Positions 7,604-13,981 of a DNA stretch of 15,298 bases are shown one piece after another. The translations under genes and the position numbers were made by a program. This DNA is from JBEIVB01 sp040374085 (GTDB taxonomy: Bacteria > Bacteroidota > Bacteroidia > UBA4408), in the NCBI GenBank assembly GCA_040374085.1, contig JBEIVB010000059.1:1-15298 (forward strand). The letters run 5' to 3'. The notes beneath the pieces were generated by a model, which did not search any database, was not told the DNA's origin, and saw only the letters and a list, made by a program, of their open reading frames with translations. How positions within the stretch are numbered: the first letter of the stretch is position 1; every line of letters starts with the position of its first letter.

Positions 7604-9043
7604 TTATTGACCTTGGCCTGCCGTAAACTGAGCTTCACCGTCCATGGTATAGAGGTGCTCGGTTTTGATGACATCGAAACCAAGGGCATCTACCTGCTGA
7701 ACTATGTTGATAACGTCTTTTAATTCAGACGGTGCATGATCGTCGCTTTTGAAGCGCAAACGCCAGTGGTCGGTGCAGAAGGTTTCGGGCATTCCATCGG
7801 GATATACTTTTACCCCGCGGTTGGTGATCATGGACAATTTCATGTTTCCTCCGGTGATGTTTTTAACGGCTTCACCTAAGGTATTTGGGTTACGGTCGTG
7901 GCGGTGCAAGAAAACATCTACCCCAACCAACTTTTTATCGGCAATTGGACGCTCTTTCAATTTGATGGTGAATCCTTTGCGCGGTGCTTTTCCATAATCC
8001 ACGGGCTTTAGCGTTGCTGGTTTTTGACCAATGCGAGCAATTACTGCATCTGCAAACTCGCGGGTTCCAACCTTTTCGCGGCTGGTGCCTTCCTTGTAGA
8101 TGTCGTAGGTGTGAACTCCGTCTTCCAGAGTCTTCAACCAAGCGTTTTGAACTTTTTCGGCAACCTCGGGCTGGCCAATGTGCACCAGCATTTGCACGGC
8201 ACCCAAAAGCAACCCGCTTGGGTTGGCCATGTTTTGTCCGGCACGGCGCGGGGCAGAACCGTGGATGGCTTCGAACATGGCAAATCCTTCGCCGATGTTG
8301 GCCGATCCGGCCAAACCAACCGAACCTGTAATCTGAGCGGCAACATCTGAAAGGATGTCGCCATACAAGTTGGGCATCACAATCACATCGAATGTCTCAG
8401 GCGTGTCGGCCAACTTGGCTGCTCCAATGTCAACAATCCAGTGCTCTTGTTCCAAATCGGGATACTCTGCACCAACCTCATCGAACAGCTTATGGAACAG
8501 GCCATCCGACATTTTCATGATGTTGTCTTTGGTGAAGCACGTTACCTTCTTCCTTCCGTATGCACGGGCATATTCGAAAGCGTATCGGATGATTTTTTCT
8601 GAACCCGGACGCGAAATGATTTTCAAGCACTGCACCACCTCATCGGTTTGACGGTGCTCGATTCCGGCGTAAAGGTCTTCTTCGTTTTCGCGCACAATAA
8701 CCACATCCATAACTGGGTGCTTGGTGTCCACAAACGGGTGGTAGGAGATGCAGGGACGAACGTTGGCGTAAAGCCCCAAAACCTTGCGTGTGGTAACGTT
8801 GAGGCTTTTGAACCCGCCCCCTTGTGGTGTGGTGATTGGGGCTTTCAGGAAAACCCTAGTTCTGCGAAGCGATTCCCAGGCTTCTGGCTTGATGCCGGCG
8901 GAGTTCCCCGCGAGATAAACCTTTTCGCCAATCTCGATTACTTCTTCTTTGATTTGGGCACCTGCAGCTTTGATGATGCGCAGGGTTGCTTCCATAATTT
9001 CGGGACCAATGCCGTCGCCGTGAGCTATTGTGATGGGAGTCAT
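7604..9043 (-). CDS. icd: Isocitrate dehydrogenase, long Thermus/Rickettsia type (probably NADP-dependent)
   Basis: This TCA-cycle enzyme oxidatively decarboxylates isocitrate to 2-oxoglutarate in the cytoplasm. The 479-residue protein shows the isocitrate/isopropylmalate dehydrogenase fold: IAHGDGIGPEI (6-16), substrate-binding KSLNVTTRK (79-87), R96 and R118 (VRENEEDLY), Y125, K172, and the metal-binding signature NLYGDILSD (225-233) with D229 and D233. The HGSAPRRAGQNMANPSG segment (261-277) lies where the cofactor's adenosine phosphate is read. R266-R267 replace the Lys-Tyr of E. coli Icd, so NADP preference is likely by family but not proven. A C-terminal domain (about 350-479) is the extra module of the Thermus/Rickettsia form and is absent from E. 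coli Icd. The start at 9043 is preferred over 9064 because the upstream ATG falls inside the -7 element. A terminator follows the gene. Confidence 0.94.
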   Translation of the reverse strand: MTPITIAHGDGIGPEIMEATLRIIKAAGAQIKEEVIEIGEKVYLAGNSAGIKPEAWESLRRTRVFLKAPITTPQGGGFKSLNVTTRKVLGLYANVRPCISYHPFVDTKHPVMDVVIVRENEEDLYAGIEHRQTDEVVQCLKIISRPGSEKIIRYAFEYARAYGRKKVTCFTKDNIMKMSDGLFHKLFDEVGAEYPDLEQEHWIVDIGAAKLADTPETFDVIVMPNLYGDILSDVAAQITGSVGLAGSANIGEGFAMFEAIHGSAPRRAGQNMANPSGLLLGAVQMLVHIGQPEVAEKVQNAWLKTLEDGVHTYDIYKEGTSREKVGTREFADAVIARIGQKPATLKPVDYGKAPRKGFTIKLKERPIADKKLVGVDVFLHRHDRNPNTLGEAVKNITGGNMKLSMITNRGVKVYPDGMPETFCTDHWRLRFKSDDHAPSELKDVINIVQQVDALGFDVIKTEHLYTMDGEAQFTAGQGQ

Positions 9044-9061
9044 GTTGTGAAAGTTGCGGCG

Positions 9062-9069
9062 CAAAAGTA
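9062..9069 (-). promoter_or_regulatory. -7 promoter element of icd (TACTTTTG)
   Basis: TACTTTTG on the minus strand matches TAnnTTTG exactly, with 18 bases between it and the icd start. A possible -33 TTTG lies at 9095-9092, with a spacer of about 22 bases, slightly long. The same octamer faces the other way at 9131-9138 for the divergent gene. Confidence 0.7.
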
Positions 9070-9130
9070 GGCAGTTTAGCCATTAGAACATCAAAGTCGG
9101 AAAAATGGCTGCACTTCGGGTTCAGTACCC

Positions 9131-9138
9131 TACTTTTG
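9131..9138 (+). promoter_or_regulatory. -7 promoter element of the hypothetical gene/helicase operon (TACTTTTG)
   Basis: TACTTTTG matches TAnnTTTG exactly and ends four bases before the ATG at 9143. With a start site about 4-7 bases after the element, the mRNA would begin at or next to the A of the start codon. No clear TTG was seen at the -33 position. Confidence 0.65.
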
Positions 9139-9142
9139 AGGC

Positions 9143-9418
9143 ATGGATACAGAGCATTCCTTTCAATTGATAAACGGCCGATTTGAGCCCAATGAAGCCC
9201 TTGCCCTCTTGAAATCGCTGTTAGAGGCGAAGGTCTCCTTTCACAGAGGGAATCTTTCAGCCGACCACACCTTTGAAGAATCGGTGGAAGCTTCTGAGCG
9301 AAGAATCATAGAAATTGAGAAGAATTGGAGCGAGGTGCAGGAATTGGTGAAGCGTGTAAAGGACTCCGGGGGACGTGTTGACATTGAAACTACTGTTACC
9401 ATACACACAGCGAATTAG
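9143..9418 (+). CDS. Small conserved hypothetical protein
   Basis: I recognise this 91-residue protein only as a type of small protein seen in Bacteroidota, beginning with F.LI.G.F.P.EA. and a long helix. Its function is unknown. The visible layout is FQLINGRFEPNEALALLKSL (7-26), a region with FHRG and charged residues, a probable coiled-coil or helical hairpin (about 45-78; EERRI-like repeats ending in ELVKRVKD), and a short beta-strand DIETTVTIHTA near the end. It has no signal peptide, membrane segment or metal motif, and is probably cytoplasmic. The start is supported by a perfect -7 element four bases upstream. It ends 11 bases before the DEAD-box helicase start, so the two are very likely co-transcribed, which hints at (but does not show) an RNA-related role. 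Confidence 0.8.
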   Translation: MDTEHSFQLINGRFEPNEALALLKSLLEAKVSFHRGNLSADHTFEESVEASERRIIEIEKNWSEVQELVKRVKDSGGRVDIETTVTIHTAN

Positions 9419-9429
9419 AAAGCATAAAC

Positions 9430-10836
9430 ATGGATGCAAAAAAAGAGGGCAGGTTGTTTCGTGAGATGGGTTTTGAGCCCGCTTTGCAAGAAGGACTGGA
9501 TGCCATGGGGTTTGAACGGGCCACGCCCATTCAATCGGAGGCCATACCCCTGGCCATAGCCGGAAACGACTTGGTGGCTTGTGCCCAAACCGGAACCGGA
9601 AAAACAGCGGCGTTTGTATTGCCCTTGCTCAACAGCATTTTGAAAAACGGAGGTGGAAAACTGCGCGCACTTGTGCTGGCCCCAACGCGTGAGCTGGCTC
9701 AACAAATTGATCAGCAGATAGAGGGCATATCGTATTTCACGAACGTGAGCTGCATTCCCATTTATGGCGGCGGCGACGGTGCCATCTGGGAGCAACAGAA
9801 ACGCGCGCTACAGGCCGGTGTAGAAGTTATTATTGCCACACCGGGCAGGTTGATTTCCCAAATGTCTACCTACAAGTTGGATTTCAGCAGCCTCCAGTTT
9901 CTGGTGCTCGATGAGGCCGATCGCATGCTCGACATGGGCTTTTACGACGACATCATGCGCATCGTAAACGACCTTCCCAAGGACCGTCAGACGCTTTTGT
10001 TCTCGGCCACTATGCCGCCTAAGATCAGGCAGTTGGCGAACAGCATTTTGCGCAATCCCAAGGAGGTGAGCATTGCCATCTCCAAACCGGCAGAAGGCAT
10101 CTTGCAACAAGCTTATAATGCCTACGAACCCCAGAAACTGGGCCTATTGCAGACCTTGTTGGAAGGTTCCACCTACCAATCCATCATTATATTCTGCTCC
10201 ACCAAGGAAAAGGTAAAAAAACTGTACGCCACCCTTCAGCGTCACCGCTATTCGGCAAAAGCTTTTCATTCTGATTTGGAGCAGGCAGAGCGGGAGACCA
10301 TTTTGCTCGACTTTAAGAATCGAAAGCTGCGCATGCTGGTGGGCACCGATATCCTTTCTCGCGGCATCGATGTGGAGGGCATAGATCTGGTGGTGAACTA
10401 CGATGTGCCACCCGATCCGGAGGATTACATTCACCGCATCGGGCGCACGGCTCGAGCTCAGGCAAAAGGGCATGCCATTACCTTTATTCAACCCGACGAC
10501 CAGCGCCGTTTTCACCGCATTGAGCAGTTGATTGGAAGGGAAATAGAGAAACCTGCACTTCCGGCTCAATTGGGTGAGGGGCCGGTCTACGAGCCTTTGG
10601 CACGCCGCGACAACGATCGTGGATTTCAAAAAGGCGGTAGGAGCGGACCGGCACACCGTAAACCCAATGCTCATGGAGGAGAGGGTAAGCGCCACAGCCA
10701 TGGATCCAAGCCGCATTCATCCGGCAAGGGGTCAGCGGAAGGTGGGCGCAAGGATCTGAGTAAAAACCGAAACGGAAGAAACCCGTCAGGCCCCGCATCT
10801 CCATCGGCAGCACCTGCTGTTCCGCCTACGTCCTAA
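9430..10836 (+). CDS. DEAD-box ATP-dependent RNA helicase, RhlE-like
   Basis: This cytoplasmic helicase unwinds short RNA duplexes using ATP, typically in ribosome assembly, mRNA turnover or cold adaptation. The 468-residue protein carries all the family motifs in order: F15 and Q-motif GFERATPIQ (27-35), motif I AQTGTGKT (52-59), Ia PTRELA (85-90), Ib TPGR (137-140), II DEAD (161-164), III SAT (192-194), IV IIFC (253-256), V VGTDILSRGID (304-314) and VI HRIGRTAR (335-342). The core ends near residue 375. The tail (about 390-468) is low-complexity, rich in Gly, Ser, His, Arg, Lys and Pro, and looks like the disordered RNA-binding extension of RhlE-type enzymes. It follows the small hypothetical gene by 11 bases and needs no promoter of its own. 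Its stop overlaps the convergent heme/copper lipoprotein gene by four bases. The exact subfamily (RhlE or another) is not certain. Confidence 0.95.
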   Translation: MDAKKEGRLFREMGFEPALQEGLDAMGFERATPIQSEAIPLAIAGNDLVACAQTGTGKTAAFVLPLLNSILKNGGGKLRALVLAPTRELAQQIDQQIEGISYFTNVSCIPIYGGGDGAIWEQQKRALQAGVEVIIATPGRLISQMSTYKLDFSSLQFLVLDEADRMLDMGFYDDIMRIVNDLPKDRQTLLFSATMPPKIRQLANSILRNPKEVSIAISKPAEGILQQAYNAYEPQKLGLLQTLLEGSTYQSIIIFCSTKEKVKKLYATLQRHRYSAKAFHSDLEQAERETILLDFKNRKLRMLVGTDILSRGIDVEGIDLVVNYDVPPDPEDYIHRIGRTARAQAKGHAITFIQPDDQRRFHRIEQLIGREIEKPALPAQLGEGPVYEPLARRDNDRGFQKGGRSGPAHRKPNAHGGEGKRHSHGSKPHSSGKGSAEGGRKDLSKNRNGRNPSGPASPSAAPAVPPTS

Positions 10837-12218
10837 TTCGTTTTCTCTTTCGGTAAACGAGAAGAAGGAGGCTCGAGGCTGATGTTTTCATCGCCCGACT
10901 GATAGGGCAAATACGTGATAATGAATTGAAACATCTCATCGGAGGTGCGCATGCTGCCCGAGCGTTCGGATACGGTTTTGGGAGGATGGTTTGGGTTTAG
11001 GGGATTGTGGATGGTATTGTCAAACGTGCCGAACACGAAAATTGTGGTTCCGGCAGGCAAGCGCCGCATGGTACGAAAGGTGTAAAAATACTGCCAACGA
11101 AAATCCCATTTCCGTATCCGAATAAGGGGAATGGTGTCGCCTCCGGGCTTTACGGCAAAGGCCCAAAAGGATTTCCCGAGCAGGTGCATGTGTGGGTTAA
11201 TGGTAAGCAGGGAGATGTCTGCACTTAGGGTTACCTGTGTTTTAAAGGTTTTTACTTCGTTGGCCGGGATAACCAAAGCAGGCTCAATGGGGGTGATGCC
11301 CAGGGTACCCAATTGCATTTCCAGCGTGGGGCGTTTGATGGGCCCTTTGGCAAAGAAGATGTTGAAGTAGGAGGAATCCACTAAGTTTTTGTTCGAGGGA
11401 CCATAATGAATGTCCTTTAAAAATAGGGCTCCTTTTTTGGATGCTTTAAACCCACCTATTCCCTCCGGATACCATGTGGAGACCACCCCCGGCAGGTAGT
11501 TGCCTACGCTCATTTTCATCATCGGGTAGGTGCCGTCGTCCTGTGCCAGTTTGAGTGCTTCATAGGCCTCTTTGGGGGAGGGGAAAGAATCGGTGTCCAC
11601 AAAAGTTCGCCCTTTTTTGAGGGTTCCGGCAAGCTTGGAATCGTATTTGAGCCATTGCCCGTTTACGTGATGGATGAGTTTTTTTTGGTGTGGAACGAAC
11701 TCCACCGCAGCAATCAGGGTCTCGCGCTCCATTTCGTATGGGAGCTTCATAAGAAGAAAGCGGTCTTGGTTGTTTCCGATAATGGGAAAGGGTTTTGCCA
11801 TGCGCACCACCAGATCGGGCTTGCCCAACAGCGAACCCTCTGCAAAATTGGGTAGGGCAGGAGTCTGCTTAAGGTTGCCGGGTGGGCAACCCTGCTTTAC
11901 CCAGGTTACAAGGGTTTCAATTTCTTTTTGGTTGAGGATTTTCTCGTCCACAAAACGGCTGTAGGTGGTGTCTGCCGGCCATGGGGGCATATAGCCGTTT
12001 TGCACCACTCGGGCAATAACAGCCGCTTTGGTTTTAACCTCTGCGAATGTGGTGAGGCTAAATGGGCCAGGACCACTCGGACGATGGCAGCCTGCACATT
12101 TGGAAAAAACAATAGGGGCTACATCCTCTGAAAAGGTCAGAGGAGGAGATGGAGCAGAGCATGCGCTTACCATAAGCAAGATTAGGGCAAACCATGCGGG
12201 AGCAAATAGCCGTGGCAT
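10833..12218 (-). CDS. Lipoprotein with c-type heme domain fused to a PHM-like copper monooxygenase
   Basis: The 461-residue protein begins with a lipoprotein signal (MPRLFAPAWFALILLMVSAC; lipid site C20). A short cytochrome c domain follows (about 28-112) with heme motif CAGCH (41-45) and a candidate axial methionine in NGYMPPWP (M77). Residues from about 130 resemble the two-domain fold of peptidylglycine hydroxylating monooxygenase and dopamine beta-hydroxylase. Candidate CuH ligands are H183-H184 (LIHHVNG) and H271 (DIHYGP); candidate CuM ligands are H343 and H345 (NPHMHLLGK) and M429 (SDEMFQF). Together they match all six ligands of the animal enzymes. It is probably a periplasmic-facing oxidoreductase in which heme feeds electrons to copper; substrate unknown. 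The start at 12218 was chosen for the lipobox and a -7 element four bases upstream; an open frame extends back to 12329. It is convergent with the helicase and divergent from the cyclophilin. Confidence 0.85.
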   Translation of the reverse strand: MPRLFAPAWFALILLMVSACSAPSPPLTFSEDVAPIVFSKCAGCHRPSGPGPFSLTTFAEVKTKAAVIARVVQNGYMPPWPADTTYSRFVDEKILNQKEIETLVTWVKQGCPPGNLKQTPALPNFAEGSLLGKPDLVVRMAKPFPIIGNNQDRFLLMKLPYEMERETLIAAVEFVPHQKKLIHHVNGQWLKYDSKLAGTLKKGRTFVDTDSFPSPKEAYEALKLAQDDGTYPMMKMSVGNYLPGVVSTWYPEGIGGFKASKKGALFLKDIHYGPSNKNLVDSSYFNIFFAKGPIKRPTLEMQLGTLGITPIEPALVIPANEVKTFKTQVTLSADISLLTINPHMHLLGKSFWAFAVKPGGDTIPLIRIRKWDFRWQYFYTFRTMRRLPAGTTIFVFGTFDNTIHNPLNPNHPPKTVSERSGSMRTSDEMFQFIITYLPYQSGDENISLEPPSSRLPKEKTN

Positions 12219-12222
12219 TCGG

Positions 12223-12230
12223 CAAAGATA
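12223..12230 (-). promoter_or_regulatory. -7 promoter element of the heme/copper lipoprotein gene (TATCTTTG)
   Basis: TATCTTTG on the minus strand is a perfect TAnnTTTG and ends exactly four bases before the ATG at 12218. The predicted transcript has essentially no leader. The -33 region is not clear. It supports the 12218 start against the longer reading frame. Confidence 0.65.
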
Positions 12231-12241
12231 GGAGCCCGCTC

Positions 12242-12273
12242 TTGGGCAGCCTGAAAAAATGGTGGTAGCTTTG
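12242..12273 (+). promoter_or_regulatory. Promoter of the cyclophilin gene (TTG-N21-TAGCTTTG)
   Basis: TTG at 12242-12244, 21 bases, then TAGCTTTG at 12266-12273 gives a good Bacteroidota promoter. Transcription should begin near 12279, with a leader of about 15 bases before the ATG at 12295. It overlaps the upstream region of the divergent promoter at 12223-12230, so the two may interfere. Confidence 0.7.
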
Positions 12274-12294
12274 CCCCTAAATCGCAACATAAAC

Positions 12295-12741
12295 ATGACA
12301 ACAGCAACCATCGTTACTGAAAAAGGCACCCTCGAGGTGGAGTTTTTCGATCAGGACGCGCCCAACACCGTGCGCAACTTTGTGGATCTTAGCAAAAAGG
12401 GGTATTACAACGGATTGACGTTTCACCGGATCATTCCGGGTTTTGTGGTTCAGGGCGGTTGCCCCAACGGCATTGGTAACGGAGGCCCGGGATATAAAAT
12501 AAAGTGCGAGCTCGACGGTGGCAACCAATACCACGATAGGGGAGTGCTCTCTATGGCTCATGCGGGCAGAGATACCGGCGGTTCTCAGTTTTTTATTGTG
12601 CTCAGCCGCGAAAGTACCGCCCACCTAGACCGCAACCATACCTGCTTTGGGCGCGTTACCAAGGGATTGGAAATTTTAGACGATCTCCGCATGGGAGACA
12701 AAATGCTGGAGGTAACCGTACACGAAACCCCTCAGAGTTAA
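12295..12741 (+). CDS. Cyclophilin-type peptidyl-prolyl cis-trans isomerase
   Basis: Cyclophilins catalyse cis-trans isomerisation of X-Pro bonds during protein folding. The 148-residue protein is a single cyclophilin domain without a signal peptide, so it is probably cytoplasmic. Diagnostic stretches are APNTVRNFVDL (22-32), FHRIIPGFVVQGG (43-55) with catalytic R45, VLSMAHAGRDTGGSQFFI (84-101) with Q98 and F99, and HLDRNHTCFGRV (110-121). The tryptophan that binds cyclosporin in human CypA (W121) is replaced by H110, as in many bacterial forms, so cyclosporin sensitivity is expected to be low. The start at 12295 was chosen because the longer open frame from 12259 would begin upstream of the promoter element. 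There is no Shine-Dalgarno; the leader ends in CATAAAC before ATG. A strong terminator follows. Confidence 0.95.
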   Translation: MTTATIVTEKGTLEVEFFDQDAPNTVRNFVDLSKKGYYNGLTFHRIIPGFVVQGGCPNGIGNGGPGYKIKCELDGGNQYHDRGVLSMAHAGRDTGGSQFFIVLSRESTAHLDRNHTCFGRVTKGLEILDDLRMGDKMLEVTVHETPQS

Positions 12742-12754
12742 AAAGAAGCCCAAT

Positions 12755-12783
12755 AAAAAAGCCGCCTATAAGGCGGCTTTTTT
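12755..12783. terminator. Bidirectional rho-independent terminator between cyclophilin and rpmH
   Basis: A perfect inverted repeat, GCCGCCT (12761-12767), loop ATA, AGGCGGC (12771-12777), is flanked by six As (12755-12760) and six Ts (12778-12783). It reads as a terminator on both strands: 14 bases after the cyclophilin stop and 22 bases after the rpmH stop on the minus strand. It serves both convergent genes. Confidence 0.93.
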
Positions 12784-12804
12784 GTTCCCAGAGGGAAGAA
12801 AGAA

Positions 12805-12963
12805 TTAGTGCTTGTGCAGCTTTTCGTCGGAAACAGTAAGCTTTTTGCGGCCACGTTGGCGACGAGCAGCCAGAACACGACGGCCGTTTGCCGAAGCCAT
12901 ACGTTCGCGGAATCCGTGCTTGTTCCTTCTTTTGCGTTGCGAGGGTTGGAATGTGCGTTTCAT
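12805..12963 (-). CDS. rpmH: 50S ribosomal protein L34
   Basis: L34 is a small basic protein of the large ribosomal subunit. The 52-residue product starts MKRTFQPSQRKRRNKHGF, followed by RERMASANGRRVLAARRQRGRKKL (in the 19-42 region), which is the near-invariant L34 sequence. The tail TVSDEKLHKH adds a few residues beyond the 44-46 of many bacteria, as is usual in Bacteroidota. The start at 12963 is certain from the conserved MKRT; the open frame upstream to 13029 is not coding. A consensus promoter lies 24 bases upstream. The next gene downstream is the convergent cyclophilin behind a terminator, so the classic rpmH-rnpA arrangement is absent here. Confidence 0.98.
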   Translation of the reverse strand: MKRTFQPSQRKRRNKHGFRERMASANGRRVLAARRQRGRKKLTVSDEKLHKH

Positions 12964-12987
12964 GTTCTGAATCTCAATTGTGGGCCG

Positions 12988-13018
12988 CAAATATAGATTC
13001 TTTTTTTCTTTCACCCAA
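12988..13018 (-). promoter_or_regulatory. Promoter of rpmH (TTG-N20-TATATTTG)
   Basis: On the minus strand TTG (13018-13016) is followed by 20 bases and TATATTTG (12995-12988), a near-ideal Bacteroidota promoter as expected for a highly expressed ribosomal gene. The spacer contains a run of As and Ts. The leader to the ATG at 12963 would be about 18-20 bases. Confidence 0.8.
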
Positions 13019-13035
13019 GCACACCTCAAAATATG

Positions 13036-13043
13036 TAACTTTC
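13036..13043 (+). promoter_or_regulatory. Possible -7 element of the AIM24-family gene (TAACTTTC)
   Basis: TAACTTTC differs from TAnnTTTG at the last base only, 50 bases before the ATG at 13094. No good -33 TTG was seen at the right distance, so this is a weak candidate. Confidence 0.35.
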
Positions 13044-13093
13044 GAATTCGTCATATCGTCAGAACAAAACCTAAAACCCTAAAGACTCAACTT

Positions 13094-13888
13094 ATGCGAT
13101 CCAACCACGAAATCGACTACCGCATCATTGGCGATGAAATGCAATGCGTTGAAATTGAGCTCGATCCGGGCGAAACCGTTGTTGGTGAGCCCGGAAGTTT
13201 TATGATGATGGAGACCGAGGTGCAAATGGAAACCATATTCGGCGATGGTAGTCAGGCCACCGGTGGTTTTATGGGCAAGCTGTTCTCTGCCGGCAAACGC
13301 CTGTTGGTAGGCGAGAGTCTTTTTATGACGGCTTACACCAATGTAGGCAGCGGAAAGCGGAAAGTATACTTCGCAGCTCCATACAGCGGCAAAATCATTC
13401 CCCTCGATCTCAGTACACTAAACGGTCGCATCATTGCCCAGAAAGATGCCTTTTTGTGTGCAGCCAAAGGGGTAAGCGTGGGAATTGAGTTTCAAAAGAA
13501 GCTGGGGGCCGGATTGTTTGGAGGCGAGGGCTTCATCATGGAACGCCTCGAAGGCGACGGAATGGCCTTTGTGCATTCGGGTGGTAACATCATCGAACGC
13601 ACCCTTTCCTCAGGTCAAAAGTTGAAAATCGACACGGGTTGCATTGTGGCTTTTACCTCTGCGGTAAACTACGACATTGAGTTTGTAGGCGGTATAAAGA
13701 ATACCTTTTTTGGCGGGGAAGGGGTGTTTTATGCAACGCTAGAGGGTCCCGGAAAGGTTTGGATTCAGTCTCTTCCCATCAGTCGCCTAGCCTCCCGCAT
13801 CCTTTCTTACGGTTCGGTTGGAGGACGCAAAGAGGAAGGTGGAATTCTGGGGGGTATTGGAAATTTGTTCGACGGCGACGGTGTGTAA
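13094..13888 (+). CDS. AIM24/TIGR00266 family protein
   Basis: This 264-residue protein belongs to the AIM24 family (PF01987, TIGR00266), beta-rich proteins found across bacteria, archaea and mitochondria. The bacterial role is unknown. Recognisable stretches are the N-terminal DYRIIGDEMQCVEIELDPGE (8-27) with GEPGSFMMME close behind, a glycine-rich GDGSQATGGFMGKLFSAGKRLL segment (52-73), then GESLFMTAYTN (75-85), GKIIPLDLS (99-107), and the glycine-rich LGAGLFGGEGFIMERLEGDG region with GVFYATLEGPGKVWIQSLP later on. The C-terminus is GGILGGIGNLFDGDGV, a common glycine-rich ending in this family. There is no signal peptide or membrane segment. The start at 13094 was chosen because it begins the conserved domain; the frame is open upstream to 12980, where it would run across the rpmH promoter. 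It diverges from rpmH. Confidence 0.9.
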   Translation: MRSNHEIDYRIIGDEMQCVEIELDPGETVVGEPGSFMMMETEVQMETIFGDGSQATGGFMGKLFSAGKRLLVGESLFMTAYTNVGSGKRKVYFAAPYSGKIIPLDLSTLNGRIIAQKDAFLCAAKGVSVGIEFQKKLGAGLFGGEGFIMERLEGDGMAFVHSGGNIIERTLSSGQKLKIDTGCIVAFTSAVNYDIEFVGGIKNTFFGGEGVFYATLEGPGKVWIQSLPISRLASRILSYGSVGGRKEEGGILGGIGNLFDGDGV

Positions 13889-13927
13889 ACCATCTCAAAG
13901 AACCATACGTTGTAGCAAAAAAGCGTA

Positions 13928-13977
13928 GGGTGTTGTCATTAACCATAACGAACAACATCCTTAATCCATTGTTTTTT
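13928..13977 (+). terminator. Possible terminator after the AIM24-family gene
   Basis: GGGTGTTGT (13928-13936) can pair with ACAACATCC (13952-13960), a 9-bp stem with one G-U and a 15-base loop. The T-run (13972-13977) comes more than 10 bases after the stem, which is too far for a classical terminator. The rest of the 93-base gap shows no clear promoter, so the function of the hairpin is open. Confidence 0.3.
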
Positions 13978-13981
13978 AGCT

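Noticed and set aside
10144..10716. 190-codon open frame on the minus strand
   Set aside because: It is antisense to the helicase core and tail, which contains all conserved motifs; the antisense product resembles nothing I know.
12219..12329. 37-residue N-terminal extension of the heme/copper lipoprotein
   Set aside because: It would overlap the divergent cyclophilin gene and its promoter and would bury the lipoprotein signal inside the protein.
12980..13093. 38-residue N-terminal extension of the AIM24-family protein
   Set aside because: It crosses the rpmH promoter region and lacks family similarity; the conserved domain starts at 13094.
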